Assembly: GCA_017889745.1 (NCBI GenBank)
Contig: JAGGAG010000201.1
Span: 1 to 11,101 of the forward strand
Length of the DNA stretch: 11,101 nt
Source of the DNA: Gemmatimonadota bacterium
GTDB lineage: Bacteria; Gemmatimonadota; Gemmatimonadetes; Gemmatimonadales; GWC2-71-9
Direction of reading: 5' to 3'
Each line of letters opens with the position of its first letter. Positions within the stretch are counted from its first letter, which is position 1. The translations under genes and the position numbers were made by a program. The notes below the pieces were generated by a model. The model searched no databases. It saw only the letters and a list, made by a program, of their open reading frames with translations, and was not told the DNA's origin. Shown here piece after piece: positions 1 to 6,203 of the stretch.

Positions 1-25
1 CGAGTTCCCCCTTCCCGGGACGACG

Positions 26-937
26 ATGACTTCAACGGATCAGACAGGCGTAGCGCTTCCTCCAGCGGAGGTAACGCGGCGCATCTCCATGGGCACGGCG
101 CTGCGCGAGATTGCCGCGGAGTTGTCAGGGTATCGCAACCTCCTCCGGCAGTTCGTGATCCGGGATCTTCGCGTCCGCTACAAGCAGGCGGCGCTCGGAG
201 CGGCCTGGGCGCTGTTCATGCCCGCTCTGGTGGTACTCTCCGGCGTGCTGGTCCGGTTTGCCATGTCCCAGGTGACGGCTGCGACGTTCGATCGCACGAC
301 GGTCGCAGCGCTCGCCCTCAAGGGTCTCGGCTGGGGTTTCTTCGCGGGGGCCATCGGCGTGGCGACGCCTTGCCTCGCCACCAACGGGAACCTCGTGTCG
401 AAGGTGTACTTCCCCCGTGAAGTGCTTCCCATCTCCGCCGTCCTGGCGCAGGGCGTGGATTCGCTCGTCGGCAGCCTCCTGCTCCTTGCGCTCGCGCCGT
501 GGCTCGGGATACCCCTCTCGACGGGACTGCTCTGGGTGCCGCTGCTCGTCGCCCTGCTCTTCTGCTTCACCACGGCCGTGGCGCTGGTCCTGAGCTGCGC
601 GAACGTCTTCTTCCGTGACGTGAAGTACATCGTACAGGTGCTGCTCACATTTGGCATCTTCTTCACGCCCGTGTTCTACGAGCCCGCGATGCTCGGCCCC
701 ACCGGCGGGCGAGTCCTCATGCTGAATCCGCTCGCTCCCCTGCTCGAAGGCATGCGGCTCGCGGTGCTCGAAGGCCAGAACCTGCTCATGCCGCTTGCCT
801 CGGCCACCTCGCGAGGCGAGGTCGCGGCCTGGTCGCCGTGGTACCTTGCCTACAGCACGGCCTGGGCGCTCGGTGGCCTACTCGTGAGCGCGCTGGTGTT
901 CCATCGCGTCGAGCCGGACCTGTCCGAGTTCGTATGA
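26..937 (+). CDS. ABC-2 type permease of a polysaccharide/glycolipid exporter (Wzm/TagG-like)
   Basis: Inner-membrane half of an ABC-2 exporter of the kind that moves O-antigen, teichoic acid or other lipid-linked glycans. The 303-residue protein has a cytoplasmic N-terminus of about 45 residues, then the family hallmark RDLRVRYKQAALGAAWA (46-62). About six hydrophobic segments follow, near 57-80, 92-118, 135-162, 167-193, 200-218 and 271-292. The conserved loop SKVYFPREVLP (125-135) follows segment 2, as in Wzm and TagG proteins. A longer outward loop (about 219-270) precedes the last segment. Length is normal or slightly long for the family, and I see no break. ATG 26 has only a weak GGGA upstream, and the frame stays open to the window edge, so a start further upstream is possible. 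The stop overlaps the ATG of the ATPase gene by 4 bases (934-937), which indicates coupled translation. The substrate cannot be read from the sequence. Confidence 0.9.
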   Translation: MTSTDQTGVALPPAEVTRRISMGTALREIAAELSGYRNLLRQFVIRDLRVRYKQAALGAAWALFMPALVVLSGVLVRFAMSQVTAATFDRTTVAALALKGLGWGFFAGAIGVATPCLATNGNLVSKVYFPREVLPISAVLAQGVDSLVGSLLLLALAPWLGIPLSTGLLWVPLLVALLFCFTTAVALVLSCANVFFRDVKYIVQVLLTFGIFFTPVFYEPAMLGPTGGRVLMLNPLAPLLEGMRLAVLEGQNLLMPLASATSRGEVAAWSPWYLAYSTAWALGGLLVSALVFHRVEPDLSEFV

Positions 938-2097
938 CCAACCCCGGAGTGCGGTGCGAGCAGGTGTGGAAGCGGTTCCGCCGCGGCGAGCATCACGACA
1001 GCCTGCGCGATCTCCTCCCGGCACTGCTGCGCCGCCGGCCCGGCAGCCGCCGGCCGACCCGGGAGTTCTGGGCCCTGCGCGATGTGTCGTTCGAGGTGCG
1101 GCCCGGCGAAGCACTCGGGGTCATCGGACCCAACGGGGCGGGCAAGTCAACGCTCCTCAAGCTGCTGACGCGCATCCTGCGGCCCACCCACGGTGACGTT
1201 CATGTCCGCGGCAGGCAGGGTGTGCTCATCGAGGTGGCGGCGGGTTTCCACCAGGACCTGACCGGGCGGGAGAACCTCTTCCTGCAGGGCGCGATCATGG
1301 GGATGTCATCCGCGGAGACCGCCCGCAAGTTCGACCAGATCGTGGAGTTCGCCGGCGTCGCGGACTTCATCGACACCCCGGTCAAGCGCTACTCCAGCGG
1401 CATGAACGCGCGGCTCGGTTTCGCCATCGCGGCGCACCTCGATCCCGAGGTGCTTTTCGTCGACGAGGTCCTGGCGGTCGGGGACTTCGCCTTCCAGCAG
1501 AAGGCGTACGGACGGATGCGGGAGCTGGTGCGCTCCGGGATCCCGGTCGTCATGGTTTCGCACCAGCTCGATCGCATCGCCGAATTGTGCACCCACGCGA
1601 TCCTGCTGGACCATGGTACGGTGGTCCGTCAGGGCACACCACAGGAGTGCATCGCCCACTACCTCGACCCCGATCGCGGCGGCTTCGTTCCGCGTGGAGA
1701 TGCCCCGGCGACGATCGAGCGACTCCGCCTCGAGCAGGCCGGCGAGGTGTGCTCGGGAAGCCGGGTCCGCATCGGAGTGTGCGGAAGCATCGACGCGGGC
1801 GGGGTGCCCGAACACATTGATCCCGTGGTGGTGCTGGTCCGTAACGCCTCGACGGGAGCATTTGTGTCGGCGATCGGCACCTCGACCAGCGACGTGAAGT
1901 TGCCGGTCGGGCCGTTCTCGCTGGACGTCGAGTTGCAGATGAACGTGCCGCGCGGCATCTACGTCGTGCAGGCACTGGTATGGGACCGCCGGGCCGAGCG
2001 CCCGCTCGGTGCCGGGCCCTCGCTCATGCTCCAAGTGTCCGAGGGTATTCCCTTCGTGGGGCCGATCCAGCTCAATGGGCGAATGTCGGTGGGTTGA
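934..2097 (+). CDS. ABC transporter ATPase with C-terminal Wzt-type substrate-binding extension
   Basis: Energises the exporter formed with the upstream permease. In the 387-residue protein, Walker A is GPNGAGKST (65-73), the signature is YSSGM (153-157), Walker B is VLFVDE (173-178) and the H-loop His is H210. The segment IEVAAGFHQDLTGREN (99-114) is typical of the Wzt/TagH/RfbE branch that handles polysaccharides. Residues from about 250 to 387 lie beyond the nucleotide-binding domain and look beta-rich, with alternating V/I/L strands. They resemble the Wzt C-terminal domain that recognises the end of an O-antigen chain. By analogy this extension sets substrate choice. I chose ATG 934 because it overlaps the permease stop (ATGA) and lies just before the first conserved ABC residues. 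The same frame is open upstream from 838, but that part lies inside the permease gene. There is no strong ribosome site, which fits coupling. The gene appears complete and undamaged. Confidence 0.92.
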   Translation: MTNPGVRCEQVWKRFRRGEHHDSLRDLLPALLRRRPGSRRPTREFWALRDVSFEVRPGEALGVIGPNGAGKSTLLKLLTRILRPTHGDVHVRGRQGVLIEVAAGFHQDLTGRENLFLQGAIMGMSSAETARKFDQIVEFAGVADFIDTPVKRYSSGMNARLGFAIAAHLDPEVLFVDEVLAVGDFAFQQKAYGRMRELVRSGIPVVMVSHQLDRIAELCTHAILLDHGTVVRQGTPQECIAHYLDPDRGGFVPRGDAPATIERLRLEQAGEVCSGSRVRIGVCGSIDAGGVPEHIDPVVVLVRNASTGAFVSAIGTSTSDVKLPVGPFSLDVELQMNVPRGIYVVQALVWDRRAERPLGAGPSLMLQVSEGIPFVGPIQLNGRMSVG

Positions 2098-2121
2098 GCA
2101 CCGGCGGGCCCTGCCGTCATA

Positions 2122-2149
2122 GGTGGTGTTGTGCTAGCACAACACTACC
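2122..2149. promoter_or_regulatory. Perfect 20-bp palindrome with flanking arms (candidate operator or end-of-operon hairpin)
   Basis: GTGTTGTGCTAGCACAACAC at 2126-2145 equals its own reverse complement. Outside it, 2122-2124 (GGT) pairs with 2147-2149 (ACC) around one G/T position, giving a 28-base near-palindrome. It starts 25 bases after the ATPase stop codon and about 215 bases before the thioesterase start. As DNA it has the size and symmetry of a homodimer operator (TetR, LacI or LuxR families use such sites). As RNA it could fold with a CTAG loop. No U-run follows, so a classic intrinsic terminator is not supported. Which protein might bind is unknown. Confidence 0.6.
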
Positions 2150-2224
2150 CAGTCAACGTGGTATCCAGGCGGTTCGAGCGGACTGGCGGCAGCCGGCCTA
2201 AGTGTATGCAAATCATGGTGTTGA

Positions 2225-2253
2225 ACCAGTACTCCAGAGCATCTCACCAGTAC
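2225..2253. repeat. Direct repeat ACCAGTAC, two copies 21 bp apart
   Basis: ACCAGTAC occurs at 2225-2232 and again at 2246-2253. The period is 21 bp, about two helical turns, so both copies face the same side of the DNA. This arrangement is common for tandem binding of response regulators and similar activators. Two copies of an 8-mer can occur by chance, so the role is a guess. Confidence 0.3.
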
Positions 2254-2352
2254 CCAACAAGAGGAGTATCAGGCACACCTGTTGCGACCGGCTAGGCAAG
2301 CCGAGGAGCGTTCGGCTTCCCGCCGTGGTATGGCCGTCCCGATCGAGGAAGC

Positions 2353-2360
2353 AGGAAAGG
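2353..2360 (+). promoter_or_regulatory. Ribosome binding site for the thioesterase remnant (supports TTG start)
   Basis: AGGAAAGG lies just ahead of TTG 2364, with the AGGA core 7 bases away. It is the strongest Shine-Dalgarno-like run in the spacer. It places the original thioesterase start at TTG 2364 rather than at any ATG upstream. Confidence 0.5.
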
Positions 2361-2363
2361 ACT

Positions 2364-2892
2364 TTGACCTCACGCTGGCTTGTTCGCTCGCGACTCCGCA
2401 CGGATCCGCGAACGCACCTCATCTGTTTCCCTTCGGCAGGCGCGGGTCCGGCCCTCTTCGGGCGCTGTCTCGGCCTACCGCCCGCCGTCGGTTCCCGATC
2501 CCAAGCCGCCGATTCGTCAGCTGCCGGATGACGCCATGGTTGCCGAAATCGGCCGCCGATACGGCGGCATTCCGGCGGCGGTACTGGGCGAGCCGGAGTT
2601 GCTAGCCCTGCTCCTGCCCACGCTCCGGGCCGATATCACGGCGCTCGAGACGCATCGCTGGGTGCCCGGCGAATTGCTCGGCTGCCCACTCACCGTGTTT
2701 GGCGGCACCGACGACGCGACGGCCCCGACCCCGCACCTCGAGGAGTGGCGTGCGATGACGACGGGGCCGTTCCGGCGACAGGCGTTCCAGGGGGATCACT
2801 TCTACCTGACTGCACAGCGGCGCGCGCTGCTGGCAGAGGTGGAGGCCGCACTGGGGCCACGCGCGGGCATGGCCCGGGAGCACGTGGGATGA
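2364..2892 (+). pseudogene. Type II thioesterase remnant, internally deleted and frameshifted
   Basis: Type II thioesterases are alpha/beta hydrolases that free PKS and NRPS carrier proteins from wrong acyl groups. Two frames carry the two ends of one such protein. From TTG 2364 the frame reads TSRWLVRSRLRTDPRTHLICFPSAGAGPALFGR in order; the HLICFPSAGAG part (2415-2447) is the usual N-terminal oxyanion-hole region. From about 2467 the +1 frame continues with VSAYRPPSVPDP, then RQLPDD, RRYGG, FGGTDD (catalytic Asp region, about 2698-2715) and GDHFYL (catalytic His codon 2797-2799), ending at TGA 2890. The block normally between them, about 95-100 residues including the nucleophile motif GHSxG, is absent. 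As read, about 176 codons remain against the usual 240-260. It can hardly be active. The stop overlaps the PKS start (ATGA), so the intact gene was coupled to the PKS. Real decay and assembly loss are both possible. Confidence 0.8.
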
Positions 2893-5800
2893 TGACCGGG
2901 ACGGAGCCGCTCGCGATTGTCGGCATCGGCTGCCGCTTTCCGGGTGGGATCACGGACCCGCAGAGTTTCTGGCGTGTCGTCGTCTCGGGTACGGACGCCA
3001 TCTCCGAGATCCCGGGCGATCGCGCGGATCTGGCGGGCTGGTACGATCCGCGGCCCGCAACGCCGGGGCGGATCATGTCACGTCGCGGCGGCTTCCTCGA
3101 CCGCATCGATCAGTTCGACGCCGCCTTCTTCGAGATCTCGCCTCGGGAGGCGGCAAAGCTCGATCCGCAGCAGCGCCTCCTTCTGGAAACCTCGTGGGAA
3201 GCCCTCGAGGACGCCGGCATCGACGCTCGCGCTCTTGAGGGTTCACGTACCGGCGTGTTCGTCGGGCAATGGGCGAGCGACTACGAGGCGGCGATGTTCG
3301 CTCACCCCGCCGAGCTGGATTTCTTCAGCACACAGGGCAGCGGGCGCTATTCCGCCTCGGGGCGGATCAGCTACGCACTGGGGCTGCGCGGCCCCGCGCT
3401 GACGGTCGACACCGCCTGTTCGTCCTCCCTCGTTGCGGTGCACCTCGCCTGCCGGAGCCTGCGGGAAGGGGAATGCAACCTCGCGTTTGTGGCCGGCGTG
3501 AACGTCATTACCCAGCCCAACATCACGATCGCCTACTCGCAGAGCCGAATGATGGCGCCGGACGGACGCTGCAAGTTCGGCGACGCCAGCGCCGATGGCT
3601 ACGTGCGTGCCGAAGGGGCGGGCGTGGTGCTAATCAAGTCGCTCACGCGGGCGCTCGTGGACGGCGACCGGGTGTACGCGGTGATTCGCGGGAGCGCAGT
3701 CAACAACGATGGCCGCAGCAGCGGATTGCTGGGGCGCCCCGGTCGGCTGGGCCAGGAGGAGGCGGTGCGGGCCGCATACGCGGACGCCGGGGTTGTGCCG
3801 GCTCACGTCGGTTACGTCGAGGCGCATGGCACCGGCACGCGTGCCGGTGATCCGGTCGAACTCGCCGCCCTCGGTGCCGTGGTGGGCGAGGGGCGGTCGC
3901 CGGCCACGCCATGCCTGGTGGGCTCGGTGAAGACCAACTTTGGACACACGGAGGGTGCCGCGGGGATTGCCGGGCTCATCAAGGCGGCGCTCGTCCTTCG
4001 ACATGGGGTCGTGCCGCCAAGCCTCCACTGCGAAACGCCGAACCCGGCTATTCCGTGGATCGAGTTGCCGTTCACGGTGCCGCGGCACGAGACGCCGCTT
4101 GCGGCGGTCGGCGGCGATGCACGCATTGTGGGCGTGAACTCGTTCGGGATTTCGGGCACGAATGCGCACGTGGTGCTGGAGGACTCTCCGTGGCACGCCG
4201 AGCCGCACGAGCGTACCGCCTCGCCACGCGCCTGTCTGCTGCCCCTGTCGGCTCGCACCCCGGCAGCGCTGGCGGAACTCGCCGGTGCCTACGCCGAGCT
4301 GCTCGACTCGTCGCGCCCACCGGCGCTGCAGGATGTCTGCGCGTCGGCGGCGCTGCATCGCACGCCGCTCGAGCACCGCGCCGTCTTTGTCGCCGAGTCG
4401 ATACCGGAACTCGTGGACCGGCTCCGGCGATTTCACGAGGGCGATCCCACGGCTGCCCAGGCAATCGGCGTCGCGTCGGACATGCGCCAGCGCCGGCTCG
4501 CGTTCGTCTTTCCGGGCCAGGGGTCGCAGTGGGTGGGCATGGCTCGCGAGCTGCTCGTGCGTGAGGCTGCCTTCCGCGCGTCCATTGAGCGCTCCGAGGC
4601 GGCCCTGCGGCCGCTCGTGGACTGGTCACTGACCGAGCAGCTGCATGCGGACCGGCTCGATGACATCGCCGTGGTCCAGCCGGTACTCCTCGCGGTGGAG
4701 ATCGCGCTGGCCGACCTGTGGCGGGCCTACGGTGTAGAGCCCGCCGCCGTGGTGGGCCACAGCATGGGCGAGGCAGCGGCCGCCTGCGTCGCCGGTGCAC
4801 TCTCGCTCGAGGAGGCGATGGCGATCGCATGCCGTCGCAGCGCGCTCATGCGGCGCACGAGCGGGCAGGGCGCCATGGCGATGGTCGAACTCTCGCTGGA
4901 GGAGGCCACGGCACGCATCGGCGCGTTCGGCGGGCGCCTCTCCGTGGCGGTCAACAACGGCGCGCGCTCTACCATCATCGCCGGGGAGCCCGGCGCACTG
5001 CAGGAGCTGCTCGCGTCCCTGGACGGCGAAGGGGTGTTCTGCCGGCTGGTGAAGGTGGACGTGGCGTCGCACAGCCCGCAGATGGACCCGCTCGTGCCGG
5101 AGCTGGTCACCGCCCTGTCGGCGCTCCGGCCGACCTACGCGACGATCCCGATCTACTCCACCGTGACGGCCGAGCGCACGGAGGGCGAGGCGCTGGAGGC
5201 CGCCTACTGGGGGCGCAACCTCCGCGCGACCGTGCGTTTCCGCGAAGCGGCAGTGGCGATGCAGGCCGATGGGATCGAGGGATTCATCGAGATGAGCCCT
5301 CATCCCCTGCTGGTTCCAGCGCTGCAGCCCGCGATGGCCCTGGCGTCACTGCGGCGCGAGGAGCCGGAGCAGGCCAGCCTGATGGCATCGCTCGGCGCGC
5401 TCTTCGTGATCGGTCATCCCATCGAATGGCGACGCCTGTACGCGGATGGTCACGCGCGCGTGGACCTTCCGCACTATCCGTGGCAGCGGGAACGATTCTG
5501 GTGGGAACCCTCCATCGGTCTCGCGGGCGCTCCGGAGGCCCCAGGCCGCCGCGATCACCATCCGTTCCTGGCCCACGCCTTCCGCCAGGCGGATGGGCAT
5601 GGCGCACACTGGGAAACCGTGCTGGTGCCGGCGCGGTTCGGTTGGCTTGCCGACCATCGGGTTGGCGGCTCCGCCGTCTTTCCCGCGACGGCGTTCTGCG
5701 AGGCGGCACTGGCGGCGGGCCGCGAAGCGCGCCCCGAGACCCGGTGGGAACTGCGCAACGTGCGATTCCACGCGCCGCTCGCGGTTGGTGAAGCTGCCAC

Positions 5801-6203
5801 GCGAGTGCAGGTCGGCCTCACGTGGCGCGCCGGGGATCACGCGCTATTCACCATCCACGGCAGCGTGGCGAGTGACGGTCGAGAGGATGCGTGGGTCCTG
5901 CATGCGACCGGGGACCTGGCCGCTACGTCGCGACGTGCGGCACGGACCACTGCAAGCGGCGCTCGCGGGCGTGTCGCTCGAGTACGGCCCGGCGTTCCGG
6001 GCGCTGCAGGGCCTGCGTCTCGATGGGTACTCCGGCGTCGGCGAGATCCGGGTCGAGGCGGAGAGCCTGGATGCCCTGGCATCGAGCTACACGAGCTACC
6101 CCCCACTGCTCGATGCGGCGCTGCAGGCGCTGGTCGCGCTGGTGACGGCGCACGCGTGCCCGGAAGGGGAGACTATCCTGCCGGCGTCGATTGGCCGGCT
6201 TGA
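2889..6203 (+). CDS. Type I polyketide synthase module, 5' part: KS-AT-DH (N-terminal half)
   Basis: First part of a cis-AT PKS module. Numbered from ATG 2889, the KS spans about 6-427 with Cys177 (DTACSSS), His313 (HGTGT) and His353 (KTNFGH), a complete condensation triad. The AT spans about 536-875, starting FVFPGQGSQ, with nucleophile Ser625 in GHSMGE and VASH (725-728) at the specificity position. The post-AT linker is YPWQRERFWW (from 863). The DH begins near 889 (HHPFL), with catalytic His923 in HRVGGSAVFP. Homology runs to HATGD (His1005). It then stops, and the frame runs on as nonsense to TGA 6201-6203. The DH continues in the next frame from about 5941. I chose ATG 2889, which overlaps the thioesterase stop and has GGGAG 8 bases upstream; ATG 2892 is an alternative. 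No N-terminal docking helix or loading domain precedes the KS. VASHSPQ resembles mycobacterial MAS/Pks2 ATs, so methylmalonyl use is possible but unproven. Confidence 0.88.
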   Translation: MMTGTEPLAIVGIGCRFPGGITDPQSFWRVVVSGTDAISEIPGDRADLAGWYDPRPATPGRIMSRRGGFLDRIDQFDAAFFEISPREAAKLDPQQRLLLETSWEALEDAGIDARALEGSRTGVFVGQWASDYEAAMFAHPAELDFFSTQGSGRYSASGRISYALGLRGPALTVDTACSSSLVAVHLACRSLREGECNLAFVAGVNVITQPNITIAYSQSRMMAPDGRCKFGDASADGYVRAEGAGVVLIKSLTRALVDGDRVYAVIRGSAVNNDGRSSGLLGRPGRLGQEEAVRAAYADAGVVPAHVGYVEAHGTGTRAGDPVELAALGAVVGEGRSPATPCLVGSVKTNFGHTEGAAGIAGLIKAALVLRHGVVPPSLHCETPNPAIPWIELPFTVPRHETPLAAVGGDARIVGVNSFGISGTNAHVVLEDSPWHAEPHERTASPRACLLPLSARTPAALAELAGAYAELLDSSRPPALQDVCASAALHRTPLEHRAVFVAESIPELVDRLRRFHEGDPTAAQAIGVASDMRQRRLAFVFPGQGSQWVGMARELLVREAAFRASIERSEAALRPLVDWSLTEQLHADRLDDIAVVQPVLLAVEIALADLWRAYGVEPAAVVGHSMGEAAAACVAGALSLEEAMAIACRRSALMRRTSGQGAMAMVELSLEEATARIGAFGGRLSVAVNNGARSTIIAGEPGALQELLASLDGEGVFCRLVKVDVASHSPQMDPLVPELVTALSALRPTYATIPIYSTVTAERTEGEALEAAYWGRNLRATVRFREAAVAMQADGIEGFIEMSPHPLLVPALQPAMALASLRREEPEQASLMASLGALFVIGHPIEWRRLYADGHARVDLPHYPWQRERFWWEPSIGLAGAPEAPGRRDHHPFLAHAFRQADGHGAHWETVLVPARFGWLADHRVGGSAVFPATAFCEAALAAGREARPETRWELRNVRFHAPLAVGEAATRVQVGLTWRAGDHALFTIHGSVASDGREDAWVLHATGDLAATSRRAARTTASGARGRVARVRPGVPGAAGPASRWVLRRRRDPGRGGEPGCPGIELHELPPTARCGAAGAGRAGDGARVPGRGDYPAGVDWPA

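Larger units (their letters stand above)
2098..2363. other. Intergenic spacer, less GC-rich than its surroundings
   Basis: This stretch lies between the exporter stop and the first recognisable thioesterase codon. Its section from about 2121 to 2280 is visibly richer in A and T than the genes on either side. It holds the palindrome at 2122-2149, the ACCAGTAC direct repeat at 2225-2232 and 2246-2253, and a small 5-bp stem (2289-2293 with 2299-2303). Frames crossing it show no recognisable protein. It is the natural place for a promoter driving the thioesterase and PKS genes, but I could not assign convincing -35 and -10 boxes. Confidence 0.6.

Noticed and set aside
838..933. Upstream start for the ABC ATPase at 838
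   Set aside because: The extra residues overlap the permease gene in another frame and have no homology. ATG 934 with the ATGA overlap is far more natural.
2122..2149. Intrinsic (rho-independent) terminator
   Set aside because: The hairpin is there but is followed by CCAGTCAAC with no U-run, so I kept it as an operator or hairpin candidate.
2202..2531. Separate small protein starting at 2202
   Set aside because: The part before 2364 has no recognisable content. The part after it is the N-terminus of the thioesterase remnant, for which TTG 2364 has the better ribosome site.
2745..2888. Upstream start for the first PKS at 2745
   Set aside because: The extension is the shadow of the thioesterase C-terminus. 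The KS core starts five residues after ATG 2889, which has a ribosome site and a 4-base overlap.
5446..5886. Start of the second PKS piece at 5446
   Set aside because: From 5446 to about 5940 this frame is a shadow of the AT-DH region read in the other frame. Recognisable DH sequence begins only near 5941.
5913..5945. Programmed ribosomal frameshift joining the DH halves
   Set aside because: There is no slippery heptamer or clear downstream structure. The other breaks nearby require missing sequence rather than recoding.
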